From: Thiomicrospira sp. WB1
Lineage (GTDB): Bacteria > Pseudomonadota > Gammaproteobacteria > Thiomicrospirales > Thiomicrospiraceae
Direction of reading: 5' to 3'
Assembly (NCBI RefSeq): GCF_001507535.1
Contig: NZ_LQBN01000001.1
Coordinates: forward strand, 62,001 to 126,000
Length of the DNA stretch: 64,000 nucleotides
Each line of letters opens with the position of its first letter. The first letter of the stretch is position 1. The notes under the pieces were generated by a model. That model was not told the DNA's origin and searched no databases. It was given only the letters and a program-made list of their open reading frames with translations. Positions 18,699 to 27,481 of the stretch are shown one piece after another. Position numbers and translations under genes: made by a program.

Positions 18699-19939
18699 AG
18701 TTTGAACACCTCTTTACGGTTGGTTGGATCATCTGGATTGACGCCTTTGACACGGCCCCAGGCGTTCTGACTGTCCATGGCGTTTTTGACAAAGTCGTAA
18801 TTGACCAGGTCTTTGGTCACAAAATCAGTGTCCAGGTCCTGCAGGAAGGTAATGTCGCCCCCGACCAGCGTCTCTTTGAGCTGCTCGACAATGAATTTGG
18901 TCGCCGTCGGATAAGGGTAGGGGTTGAAGTCAATGCGCCCGATGTCCCAGTCTTTGTGCTGGATCGCATCCGGGTAATGGTCCGGGCTGTAGTCGGTCAT
19001 GGCTTTGAGCACCACCTTGGCTTTCATCGGCAGATAGCGTTCGCCTTCGCGCGACAGCAGCTTGGCGACTTCTTCCTTGTTTTCCTGTGCATACAAAGCG
19101 CCTTTGACCACGGCATTCATCACTTTCTGCGACCATTCGGGGCGCTCATTGACGTCCTGGTCGTGCATACAGGTCACACAACAAGGGTGGTTCTGCCAGA
19201 TGTCACCGGTAAAGCGCAGCATTTTCGCGCCTGCCAGCACTTCGCCTGCGGCGTTAAACGGCTCGGCCACGATGAAGGCATCGATTTTCTTGGCGGCCAG
19301 CGCCGGTGGCATATCCGGCGGTGGCATGATCTGCAGGTTGACCTGATTGGGCTTGAGCGGATCGGTCTGATCCTGAATCACCGGTTCCAGCCCGGCGTTT
19401 TTCAACGCCATCTGCAGCACGATGTTGTGCATGGAATACCAGTAAGGCACAGCGATTTGGGTGCCGCCCAGTTCGGAGAAGTCTTCAATTCCGGTATGGC
19501 GTCCGACTACCAGCCCGGAGCCGTTGGTGTGGGCCCAACCGGTGATGGTAACCGGGAAGTTGTTGTTATAGCGCATCCACACCGGAATCGGCTTCAAAAA
19601 GTGCACCAGGTTGAATTTACCCGCGGCAAAGCCTTCGATCAACGGCGACCAGCCACGAATCAGGGTGGGTTTTTCCGCTTTCAGGCCTTCTTCTTCAAAA
19701 AAGCCTTTGGCGTGGGCAACCAGCAAGGCGCTGGCATCGGTGATTGGCAGGTAGCCGATGCGCACCACCTCGTCTTCGGGCGGGGTCATGTTTGCAAACG
19801 CCTGAGACGACAGTCCCATGGACGCGGCAAGGCCCCCGGCGGTCGCCAGACTGTCCAGAATGAACTCCCGGCGTCCTTTTTTCGGGTTGAAGACGTAATC
19901 GCCTGAGGCGTGGTTTTCGCAATCACAAAATTGACACAT
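18695..19939 (-). CDS. ABC substrate-binding protein (NrtA/CmpA/CynA-like) with Tat signal
   Basis: A 414-residue binding protein of the NrtA/CmpA class. Before the signal lies an unusual Cys cluster MCQFCDCENH, then a twin-arginine motif GRREFIL and hydrophobic stretch near 29-47, so the protein is probably exported folded by Tat. Body motifs include VRIGYLPITDASALLVAH, FLKPIPVWMRYNNN and a second Cys group PCCVTC near 250. Ligand pocket residues cannot be assigned; nitrate, cyanate, bicarbonate or a sulfonate-like anion are all possible. Operon: ATPase, binding protein, permease. Confidence 0.88.
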   Translation of the reverse strand: MCQFCDCENHASGDYVFNPKKGRREFILDSLATAGGLAASMGLSSQAFANMTPPEDEVVRIGYLPITDASALLVAHAKGFFEEEGLKAEKPTLIRGWSPLIEGFAAGKFNLVHFLKPIPVWMRYNNNFPVTITGWAHTNGSGLVVGRHTGIEDFSELGGTQIAVPYWYSMHNIVLQMALKNAGLEPVIQDQTDPLKPNQVNLQIMPPPDMPPALAAKKIDAFIVAEPFNAAGEVLAGAKMLRFTGDIWQNHPCCVTCMHDQDVNERPEWSQKVMNAVVKGALYAQENKEEVAKLLSREGERYLPMKAKVVLKAMTDYSPDHYPDAIQHKDWDIGRIDFNPYPYPTATKFIVEQLKETLVGGDITFLQDLDTDFVTKDLVNYDFVKNAMDSQNAWGRVKGVNPDDPTNRKEVFKL

Positions 19940-19972
19940 GATCTTTCTCCGTTATGGCTGTGGTTGGGGCGC

Positions 19973-20767
19973 TTAGCCGGCGTTGGCCATGGCTTGTTGT
20001 TTTGCCTGATCGATTTTTTCGAATTCGGCAAACAGGGTTTCTTTGAGGTTGATGAATTGGGGTTGGCTGCGTTCACGCGGGTAGCCCAGTGGCACGTCGA
20101 GGTCGCCCACGATTTCCCCCGGGTTCTGGCTCATGATGATCACCTTGTCGGCCATGGCGATGGCTTCTTCGATATCGTGGGTCACCATCACCATGGTGAT
20201 GCCCTGGTCGTGGCAGATTTCCGCGACTTCGTCCTGCAACTGGGTGCGGGTAAAGGCATCCAGCGCTGAAAACGGTTCGTCCAACAGTAGAATGTCGGGC
20301 TCGGTTGCCAGAGAACGCGCCAGAGCGACACGCTGTTGCTGGCCACCGGAAAGCTGCTGGACGTTTTTGTCCTTGTGTTCGCTCAGGCCCACCATGTCGA
20401 GCAGCGACTCAACACTGTCCTTTTTCTGTTCGTAGGTGCCGGCAAACACCAGCCCCAGCGCGGCATTCTCACGAACACTCATCCAGGGGTAGAGGGAAGG
20501 CTTCTGGAACATCATGTTCCATTTGGCGCTGGGCTTGGTGACGGTATGCCCACCGATGCGAACCGCGCCGTCGGAAGGAATCATCAGCCCGGCCATCATT
20601 TTCAGCAGGGTGGATTTCCCGCAACCGCTTCGTCCGATCAGTGCGGTCAGCTGACCTTTGGGAATGGTCAGTTCGATGTCCTTGATCGCCGGTGACGTTT
20701 GTTTGCGAAACGTGTGAGACAAATTGGCAATCCAGATGCTGGACGCTTTGTGTTCCTGTTGTGTCAT
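19973..20767 (-). CDS. ABC transporter ATP-binding protein (NitT/TauT type)
   Basis: A 264-residue ATPase with Walker A GRSGCGKST, signature LSGGQQQRVALARSLA, Walker B ILLDEPFSALD and the switch His in VTHDIEEA. It energises uptake with the binding protein and permease downstream. The start at 20767 has AAGGA 11 bases upstream. A sigma54-type promoter lies at 20821-20836 and an enhancer-like half site about 110 bp upstream of the start point, tying the transporter to the cyanase regulon. Confidence 0.93.
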   Translation of the reverse strand: MTQQEHKASSIWIANLSHTFRKQTSPAIKDIELTIPKGQLTALIGRSGCGKSTLLKMMAGLMIPSDGAVRIGGHTVTKPSAKWNMMFQKPSLYPWMSVRENAALGLVFAGTYEQKKDSVESLLDMVGLSEHKDKNVQQLSGGQQQRVALARSLATEPDILLLDEPFSALDAFTRTQLQDEVAEICHDQGITMVMVTHDIEEAIAMADKVIIMSQNPGEIVGDLDVPLGYPRERSQPQFINLKETLFAEFEKIDQAKQQAMANAG

Positions 20768-20820
20768 AGACAAATCAATCCTTATGGCCCCTACGAGGCA
20801 ATGCAATGTGGGGATACCCT

Positions 20821-20836
20821 AGCTTAGATGGTGCCA
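20821..20836 (-). promoter_or_regulatory. Sigma54 (-24/-12) promoter of the ABC transporter operon
   Basis: On the minus strand it reads TGGCACCATCTAAGCT, a perfect TGGCAC box with GC at the right ten-base spacing. It is 54 bases before the ATPase start. Confidence 0.75.
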
Positions 20837-20910
20837 TTCATTTTTTACTTATATAAAACAGATAGTTAATCAATTAAGTTAATAACTTATGTTAAAGGTC
20901 TGGGTTTGAA

Positions 20911-20923
20911 TGTTTACAAAGTG
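20911..20923. promoter_or_regulatory. Enhancer-like half site upstream of the ABC operon
   Basis: TGTTTACAAAGTG resembles TGTTGACAAAGAC from the cynS enhancer (read from its left arm). It is about 105 bp upstream of the predicted start. No clear inverted partner is seen, so this is weaker. Confidence 0.45.
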
Positions 20924-21001
20924 GAACAAATCAGAAAAAAGAATGTCCACAATGTCTTGTATTGGTGCATTGAGGGCGCCGAATGTCCGGCGTCGGGACA
21001 T

Positions 21002-21025
21002 AAAAAAGCCCGCTGAAAAGCGGGC
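21002..21025 (-). terminator. Rho-independent terminator of the porin gene
   Basis: The stem GCCCGCT-GAAA-AGCGGGC is preceded on the plus strand by A6, which becomes a U-tract for minus-strand transcripts. Confidence 0.9.
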
Positions 21026-21055
21026 AAAACTTGACTGCGGAGCAAACGCGGCGGG

Positions 21056-22297
21056 TTAGAATTTAGCCTGACCCCAGACCCACAGTTTCTGTGTGTCGAC
21101 TTTGTAATCGTCGGCTGAGTAGCTGGCGTATTTCAAGCCCACCAGATAGTTTTTCTGGATCTTGCGTGCTGCCAATAGGTTCCATTCGCTGCCGTAATGA
21201 TCGCTGGCGGTGTCGCTGTTGAAGTCATGGTAATGTGCGGCCAGTTTAAAGCCCGCCAGTTTGCCGGAGACCTTGGCATAGCGATCTTCCAGGCCATTGG
21301 CGGGGGTGCCGCCGACCGGTCCGATGAACTGATCGGCCCAACCGTTAAACAAGTGCACGGTGCCCAGCGGGGTCTGGTAGGCGTAGTCGCCATTGCCGCC
21401 CAGCGTTTCCTGACCCACGACAAATTTCACCCCCCCGGCTTTGAGACCCAGATCAAACCGAGTGTAATCGCCCCCCGCATTGTCCGAATCCGCGTACTCG
21501 CTCTGATCGCCGTATTCCAGGTGATAGCTCAAGCCCATTTTTTCAGCTAAGGGCAGTTGACCGGTCAGGCGAGCGCCGAGTGTGCGGCTGTCGGTTTGCG
21601 CGGCCAGATCATAATCCAGCCAGTAACCGTAACCGGTTAGTTTGGCCCAGTCGGCCAAGGCGTACTTGGCTTGCAAAGCGTGGGAACTCATTTCAATGTC
21701 CACGCCCACGGGGTTTTGCACCTCACCGATGAAGGCGTAGTTAAGCTTGAGTTTGGGCACGGAGGTCACCGCCAAATGCGCGCCAGTGTAGACCTGTTCA
21801 TTCTGGCGCCAGCCCACGTTGCCCAGGTAACGGTTGTCAAAAATAATGCGTTGTTTGCCCAACGTCACGCTGTTGCCGGCGAACTGGTATTTTAACCAGG
21901 CCTGGTTGAGCGAGGTATAGGAAGGGTCGAGCACCACCGCCTTGTCGGCATCGCCGCCGGAGGCCGGTCCGGCTGGCACATAAAAGTCGTTACGGCTGCC
22001 CAGTGAGGCGGTGTCGGACATTTCCACAAATGCGCTGAAGCCATGGAAGGGCAACGTCTGATAACCGACGCGGGTGCGCTCGGTGAAAGCCGATGCATCG
22101 TCTTTGTTGTCCTGGCTGACGCCCTCGTAACGCACTCGAATGTCGAGGTTGGGGGTGCCTTGAGTAAAGGCTTCGGTCAGCGTGCTGGCTTCGGTTTTTT
22201 TGGGCGTTTGTTCTTGAGCCATGACGGGAAACATCGCCGGCAATAACAGACTGAAAGATAAAGGGCGCACAAAGCGCGACTGAATGGGGTTTTGCAT
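21056..22297 (-). CDS. Outer-membrane porin, alginate-export-like family
   Basis: A 413-residue outer-membrane barrel with a signal peptide ending near MAQEQT and a terminal Phe (WGQAKF). Motifs such as TLTEAFTQGTPNLDIRVRYE (first part TLTEAFTQG), LGKQRIIFDN and NVGWRQNEQ mark the alginate-export/AlgE-like porin family, whose members pass many small anions and organics. A canonical sigma54 promoter just upstream (22331-22346) puts it in the cyanate regulon, so it probably admits the regulon's substrate. Monocistronic with its own terminator. It carries an iterated palindrome read as NQAWLKY. Confidence 0.85.
   Translation of the reverse strand: MQNPIQSRFVRPLSFSLLLPAMFPVMAQEQTPKKTEASTLTEAFTQGTPNLDIRVRYEGVSQDNKDDASAFTERTRVGYQTLPFHGFSAFVEMSDTASLGSRNDFYVPAGPASGGDADKAVVLDPSYTSLNQAWLKYQFAGNSVTLGKQRIIFDNRYLGNVGWRQNEQVYTGAHLAVTSVPKLKLNYAFIGEVQNPVGVDIEMSSHALQAKYALADWAKLTGYGYWLDYDLAAQTDSRTLGARLTGQLPLAEKMGLSYHLEYGDQSEYADSDNAGGDYTRFDLGLKAGGVKFVVGQETLGGNGDYAYQTPLGTVHLFNGWADQFIGPVGGTPANGLEDRYAKVSGKLAGFKLAAHYHDFNSDTASDHYGSEWNLLAARKIQKNYLVGLKYASYSADDYKVDTQKLWVWGQAKF
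21895..21906. repeat. Iterated palindrome copy 6 (in porin gene)
   Basis: Perfect ACCAGGCCTGGT with TTTTA/TTGAG flanks, read as NQAW. Confidence 0.95.
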
Positions 22298-22330
22298 GAT
22301 GAATGATCTCCTTGGTTTCCCCAAGGGCTT

Positions 22331-22346
22331 TGCACCGCGTGTGCCA
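22331..22346 (-). promoter_or_regulatory. Sigma54 (-24/-12) promoter of the porin gene
   Basis: On the minus strand it reads TGGCACACGCGGTGCA, matching the GG and GC elements exactly. It is 34 bases from the start codon. Confidence 0.87.
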
Positions 22347-22421
22347 GAAATGCAAAAGACTCATGTTTTCATGGCGTTATCAAAAAATTCAATGAAAACA
22401 ATCGTTTTTGAGTATTGAGAG

Positions 22422-22442
22422 TGTTAACAAACCCAGACAAAG
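22422..22442. promoter_or_regulatory. Enhancer-like sites upstream of the porin gene
   Basis: TGTTAACAAAC (22422-22432) is followed at once by AGACAAAG (22435-22442). Both resemble the cynS enhancer arms and lie about 100-120 bp upstream of the predicted start. Confidence 0.5.
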
Positions 22443-22475
22443 CTTCACTTTAATGTTCGGGTTTGTCGGCTCGCA

Positions 22476-23846
22476 TCACAGCACCCATTGCCAGTAAAGC
22501 AGGCCCGTAAGTGTGACCAGACTGATTCCGGCCAGATTGAAGAGCACACCGTACTGGGCCATCTGCTTGACGCTGACGGCACCGCTGCTCAGGGCAATGG
22601 CATTGGGCGGCGTGGAAATGGGCAGCATGAAGGCATAACTGGCGCTGACGGTCGCCACCATCATCAGCAGGCGGGGATCGAGCCCGCTTTGTTCGCACAC
22701 CGCAAACACCACCGGCAGCACCATCGCAATCAGGGCGGTGTTGCTGGTAATCACGGTGCTGAAGGTGACCATGGCCGAGAGCAGTCCCAGTACCAGCCAG
22801 AGAGGATGCACGGCCAGTGTCTGTAAGGCCCAGGCGAGCCGATCCGCCAATCCGGTGCTGTCAAACGCCTGGGCGATGGCGAACCCGGCCCCGAACAGAA
22901 ACAGAATGTCCCAGGGCAGGCGACGGGTGTCGGCCCAGGTCAGGATGCCGAAAGGCGGCAGAAACAGCATCAGCCCAAACCCGAGCAGCAGACCTTTTTC
23001 ATTGAGTCCCGGCAGACTCCAGCCCACCGAAAGCAGAGTGTTGATCCCCAGCACCGCCACCAGCAGGTAAAGCAGACGCGCCACCTTTTTCTGATCGGTG
23101 CTCATGGGTTTGGGGTCAAAGTCCGCCATCAGCGGCGTTTGGTCGGTGCCCAGCGACAACACCCAGCCCAGCAGCACGAACATGGGCCCGATCAAGGGCA
23201 GGACCAGCGCGATCCACTCCCCAAACGCGATGGGGGCAATGTTGTGCTGGTCAAAAAACCCAAACAAGATCAGATTGGGCGGGGTGCCAATGGGCGTGAG
23301 AATGCCGCCGACACTGGCGCCGAACGCAATCGCCAGCGCAAAACGCATCTGCAGGCCGCGTTGATCGCTCAGAAACATCGCCAGCGGCATCAGCAACAGC
23401 GCGGTGGTGGTGTTGGACAAAAACGCACTCAACCCGCCCGATGTGATGGCCAGAGCAAAAATCATCCCGCGCGGGGTATTGGGAAACACGTTGAGCATCT
23501 GGCGCGAAATCAGGTGGTGCAGTTCGGTTTTTTCCACCGCCAGGGCGATCAGAAACCCGCCGATAAACAGAAAGATAATCGACTGGGCGTAATTGGGCGC
23601 GACCTCGTTGGTCCCGGTCAGCCCGAATAAGGGAAACAGGACAATCGGTAGCAGCGAGACCCAGCCCAGCGGCATGGCCTGGTTGGACCAGAGCGTCACC
23701 ATCAGCGCAATCAGCCCCAGCAGAATCGCCTGGTCGCTGTTCAGCCATACTTGGCTCAGGGCAAAAATCACCAGGCCTGCTACCAGTGCCCAACCGAGTC
23801 CCCAAAGCGAAAACTCAGCGGGCTGGCGGGTCAGGGTCTCAGGCAT
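22476..23846 (-). CDS. SLC13/DASS-family anion transporter
   Basis: A 456-residue inner-membrane protein with about 12 helices. It has the two clamp-like motifs of the DASS family, SNTTTA with later GTPPN in the first half and SNTA with STPPNA in the second. Members import sulfate, dicarboxylates or other divalent anions with sodium or protons. Which one is not visible. It overlaps by eight bases with the upstream SLAC1-type gene, so the two form one transport operon, not under the neighbouring sigma54 signals. Confidence 0.9.
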   Translation of the reverse strand: MPETLTRQPAEFSLWGLGWALVAGLVIFALSQVWLNSDQAILLGLIALMVTLWSNQAMPLGWVSLLPIVLFPLFGLTGTNEVAPNYAQSIIFLFIGGFLIALAVEKTELHHLISRQMLNVFPNTPRGMIFALAITSGGLSAFLSNTTTALLLMPLAMFLSDQRGLQMRFALAIAFGASVGGILTPIGTPPNLILFGFFDQHNIAPIAFGEWIALVLPLIGPMFVLLGWVLSLGTDQTPLMADFDPKPMSTDQKKVARLLYLLVAVLGINTLLSVGWSLPGLNEKGLLLGFGLMLFLPPFGILTWADTRRLPWDILFLFGAGFAIAQAFDSTGLADRLAWALQTLAVHPLWLVLGLLSAMVTFSTVITSNTALIAMVLPVVFAVCEQSGLDPRLLMMVATVSASYAFMLPISTPPNAIALSSGAVSVKQMAQYGVLFNLAGISLVTLTGLLYWQWVL

Positions 23847-24825
23847 CGGGCTGACAGATTTTCTGCTTTATCATGGCGCGAAAGGTCAAAGCCAGCAGTT
23901 TGAGGCAATAAAGGGCCAGCAACGCCACAGTGATCGCTGCCAGCCAGAAATAGCCCTCGTCCAGCGTGGCGCGATGCATGGCAAGACTCGCCATGGCAAA
24001 CGCGGCAATGGGAAAGGTATAGGCCCACCAGGACAGAGCAAAGGGCAGTTTCTGGAATTTGGGCAGAGACGCCACCATCAACAGCAGCATGAACAGGGCG
24101 ATGGAAAACAGCATCATCCCAAACAGGTTCAACTGGAGGTGATTCGTTAGGGTCACATAGCTGACAAAGCCGATGGCCGGTGGGGCGATGAAAATAAACA
24201 GGGTCGGCAGCAGCTTGGGCATCAGGCTTGGATGAAAAATAATCCGATAAAGCAAAATGCTAAATAGAATCGGCCAGAAAAACAGCCCCACGCTGAAGAA
24301 AAACCAGTTAACCTCGGCACTGGCGTGGGCGACCCCGGCCAATGGGACGACAATATTGCCCACAATCGGAATAAACCAGGCGGGATTGGCCTGCTCGATT
24401 TTGAAGTGTTCCAGATGCAGCCAGTGGTAAAACACCCAGAGCGTCAGCAACAGGTGTAGGACGGCGGCAAACAGCCATACCCAGAAAGAGGCGAGCATCC
24501 AGTCGAATTCGAGCAAAATTTTGCTGACCAGCAGGCCGCTGATGGTGAGGGTCGGCACAAAAAACAGGGCCACCGGATGGTTGAGTTCCGCCACCCAGGC
24601 CTGGGGATGTTTCAGGGCCTTGATGCCGTACAGCGTCAGCAAGCCCGCAAAGATGGTCAGGGTGATCAGCGCCAGTCCCACGGCTACGGGGGCGAGCCAG
24701 TTCTGATCAAACAACCAGGCCTGGTGATTTTTGAGGGTGATCACTGACAGGGTCAGGCCACCCAGCCCCATGGTCATACCAAAAAAAGCGGCGGGAAAAT
24801 ACGCCAGTCTTTGCATTAACGACAT
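23839..24825 (-). CDS. TDT/SLAC1-type (TehA-like) anion channel or transporter
   Basis: A 328-residue membrane protein with about ten helices. It has the TehA/SLAC1 layout: the FGMTMGLGGL opening and aromatic gate region with WWAYTFPIAAFAMAS near residue 265. Family members conduct sulfite, nitrate, dicarboxylates or tellurite. Co-transcription with a DASS transporter suggests sulfur or carboxylate anion flux. The start at 24825 has AAGGAG and replaces a longer frame without a ribosome site. It carries one iterated palindrome read as HQAWLF. Confidence 0.85.
   Translation of the reverse strand: MSLMQRLAYFPAAFFGMTMGLGGLTLSVITLKNHQAWLFDQNWLAPVAVGLALITLTIFAGLLTLYGIKALKHPQAWVAELNHPVALFFVPTLTISGLLVSKILLEFDWMLASFWVWLFAAVLHLLLTLWVFYHWLHLEHFKIEQANPAWFIPIVGNIVVPLAGVAHASAEVNWFFFSVGLFFWPILFSILLYRIIFHPSLMPKLLPTLFIFIAPPAIGFVSYVTLTNHLQLNLFGMMLFSIALFMLLLMVASLPKFQKLPFALSWWAYTFPIAAFAMASLAMHRATLDEGYFWLAAITVALLALYCLKLLALTFRAMIKQKICQPDA
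24714..24725. repeat. Iterated palindrome copy 7 (in SLAC1-type gene)
   Basis: Perfect ACCAGGCCTGGT, read as HQAW. A related CCCAGGCCTGGG lies 120 bases away near 24595 and is read as PQAW. Confidence 0.95.
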
Positions 24826-25024
24826 TGATGACTCCTTTGCAGTGAGCGGCCCGTCCCGGGCCAGTTTATAGATTAGTGTACGAGTTCCGAGCGGGTTTGC
24901 AATGACTGTCTGTTTTGTCTGAATTGATTCGAAAAACAACGCATGACATACCGCCTAAAATCCCCAAAAAATCTCATAATTTTACGTTAAGATGACGGTT
25001 TTCAATCCTGAGCCGATGTGAGCC

Positions 25025-27481
25025 ATGACCACCGTGCCGATACCGCCCGAACTGCAGGCCGCACTGGGTGATACCAATTTCTTTTTTGTCCTGGATGCGC
25101 AGGGCCAGTTGACCGATGTCAGCGATAACATCCAGGCCGTTCTCGGCTATGAGGAGCACGAGTTTCTGGTGTCCTATCAGCGGTTTCTGACCCCGCGGCC
25201 GGAAAACGAACGGGTGGCTCACTTTCTAACGCAGGCGCTGTCAGGCCAGCCCACCCCCGCATTTTCGGTAGAAGTGTACGACGCCTCGGGACAATTGCGC
25301 TGGTTGCAGATTCAGTTGTTTCCCAAAGTAACGGACGCGCAACCGATCACGGAAGCCGAAGGCTTTGCCACCGATATTACGCCGTACAAAACCCTGCTTG
25401 AAGAGTCCTCGCGCCTGACCCAGCGGCTGGAACGGGCCCAGCGTCTGGCCAAAGTCGGTTTGTGGGAATACGATCATCTGACGGAAGATTTTTACTGTTC
25501 ACCGGGACTGCACGCGATTCTCGAGGTCACTCAGTCCGACACCCCATTGAGCATTGAACGGTTTCTGGCGTTTGTGGAACCCGGGGATCGCTACCAGGTA
25601 CGCCGGTTGTTTGACGCTTTGAATCAGGGGTCTTATCCTGTGGAAATTGCGTATCGACTGCGCCTGAAAGACGGGCGCCTGCGCCATGTGATCGGGGAGA
25701 CGGAAACCCTGTTTGACCGTGACGGCCGAGCCCGTTTGACCACTGGGACCCTGCAGGACGTCACCGACTTTCATCTCACCGAGAAAAAAATCAGCCACAT
25801 GCAGTCACTGCTGGCCGAAACCGAGAGTCTGGCGCAGATTGGCTCCTGGGAGCTTGATTTGGCCACACACCGTTTGCACTATTCCGAAGGGGCCTATCTG
25901 ATTCATGGGTTTGAGCCCGGTTCGCGGGTGGTGCTCGAAGACGTGTTTGCGCAGGTCCCGGAAAACGACCGTCTGAAGATGCAGGCGGAGATCACCAAAG
26001 CGATCGACAGCGGTGAGGAGCATGAACTGACGCATGCCATTGTGCGCGAGGATGGCAAAAAGCGCTGGCTGTTGCAGCGTGGCGTGGCCAAATACGATCT
26101 GGCGGGCAAAGCGGTGCGTCTGGTGGGCACGGTTCAGGACATTACCGAACGTAAGATCGCGGAAGAAGAGCTGTATTATCTGGCGCATCACGATGCCTTG
26201 ACCGGGCTGGCCAACCGTTCGTTGTTTACCGATCTGCTCAGTCAGGCGATTGCGGAAAACCAGCGCAACCACACCGCGTTTGCGGTGTTGTTCATTGATC
26301 TGGACCACTTCAAGGAAATCAATGATTCGCTGGGGCATGCACGCGGCGATGAGGTGTTGAAGCTCGTGGGTAAACGTCTGGAAAAATTGAGTCGGGATTC
26401 GGACACCATTGCCCGGCTCGGCGGCGACGAATTTGCGTTTCTGGTGCGTGGCCTGCACCTGCCTAGCGGAGCCGTGGTGGTGGCTGAAAAAATACTGGAT
26501 GACTTGCGCGACGGGTTGGTGATCGATGAGGAGACCTATTACCTCAGCGCCAGCATCGGCATCAGCCTGTTCCCGGAAGACGGTGACACCCCCGATTTGT
26601 TGCTGCGCAATGCCGATGCGGCCATGTATCACGCCAAAGACAGTGACCGCAATACCTATGCTTTCTATACCCATGACCTGACGCAACAGGCGCTGGATCA
26701 TGTGCAGCTGGACACCCAGTTGCGTCAGGCCATGATTCACCATCAGTTTGAGGTCTGGTTTCAACCCAAATACGATTGTCACAGCGGGCGCATTGTGGGC
26801 TCGGAAGCCCTGGTACGCTGGCAGCACCCGGAAAAAGGTCTTTTGCTGCCGGGCGCGTTCATTGATGAAGCCGAAAAAACCGATCTGATTGTGGACCTGG
26901 GGGAATGGATTTTGCACCAGGCCTGTCAGCATAATGCCCGCTGGCATCGGATGGGTCTGAACCCCGGACGGGTGTCGGTCAATATTTCGCCCAAGCAACT
27001 GTCAAAAGACCGCCTCAAATCGACCCTGCTCAATGCGCTGGGGACCTATCAGTGTGAACCCGACTGGATCGAGCTTGAGATCATCGAACGTTTTATTATG
27101 TCGCAACCCCGCCAGACGCTCTGGTTGCTCAACGAAATTCATGAGTTGGGCATTGCGCTGTCGATCGATGATTTCGGGACCGAATATTCTTCTCTGACCT
27201 ACCTCAAGCAGATGCCGCTGAGCACCCTGAAAATCGACCGGGCCTTTGTCAAAGACATTCCCGATGATCCCAACGACATGGCCATCATTGAGGCCATGCT
27301 GGCGCTGGCGGAAAAATTCCAGCTGAAAACCGTGGGCGAAGGCGTGGAAACCGAAGCGCAACTGGCCTTTTTGCAGAAAGTCGGTGCCGACGCCTTTCAG
27401 GGCTTTCTGAAAAGCAAGGCGGTGCCTGCGGATGACTTTGAGGCCTTGTTGCGTGCACAGAATAACAAGGAGTCGACGTGA
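25025..27481 (+). CDS. PAS-PAS-PAS-GGDEF-EAL c-di-GMP protein
   Basis: An 818-residue cytoplasmic sensor with no membrane helices. Three PAS-like domains occupy about residues 8-125, 140-255 and 265-375. A GGDEF domain follows (RLGGDEFAF near 470, preceded by an RxxD inhibitory site RDSD) and then an EAL domain (GSEALVRWQHP near 595, IDDFGTEYSSL, AEGVETEAQ). Catalytic residues look intact in both, so it may make or degrade c-di-GMP according to its PAS inputs. It overlaps the next gene by four bases (GTGA) in an operon with a GGDEF regulator and probably the EAL gene beyond. Confidence 0.95.
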   Translation: MTTVPIPPELQAALGDTNFFFVLDAQGQLTDVSDNIQAVLGYEEHEFLVSYQRFLTPRPENERVAHFLTQALSGQPTPAFSVEVYDASGQLRWLQIQLFPKVTDAQPITEAEGFATDITPYKTLLEESSRLTQRLERAQRLAKVGLWEYDHLTEDFYCSPGLHAILEVTQSDTPLSIERFLAFVEPGDRYQVRRLFDALNQGSYPVEIAYRLRLKDGRLRHVIGETETLFDRDGRARLTTGTLQDVTDFHLTEKKISHMQSLLAETESLAQIGSWELDLATHRLHYSEGAYLIHGFEPGSRVVLEDVFAQVPENDRLKMQAEITKAIDSGEEHELTHAIVREDGKKRWLLQRGVAKYDLAGKAVRLVGTVQDITERKIAEEELYYLAHHDALTGLANRSLFTDLLSQAIAENQRNHTAFAVLFIDLDHFKEINDSLGHARGDEVLKLVGKRLEKLSRDSDTIARLGGDEFAFLVRGLHLPSGAVVVAEKILDDLRDGLVIDEETYYLSASIGISLFPEDGDTPDLLLRNADAAMYHAKDSDRNTYAFYTHDLTQQALDHVQLDTQLRQAMIHHQFEVWFQPKYDCHSGRIVGSEALVRWQHPEKGLLLPGAFIDEAEKTDLIVDLGEWILHQACQHNARWHRMGLNPGRVSVNISPKQLSKDRLKSTLLNALGTYQCEPDWIELEIIERFIMSQPRQTLWLLNEIHELGIALSIDDFGTEYSSLTYLKQMPLSTLKIDRAFVKDIPDDPNDMAIIEAMLALAEKFQLKTVGEGVETEAQLAFLQKVGADAFQGFLKSKAVPADDFEALLRAQNNKEST

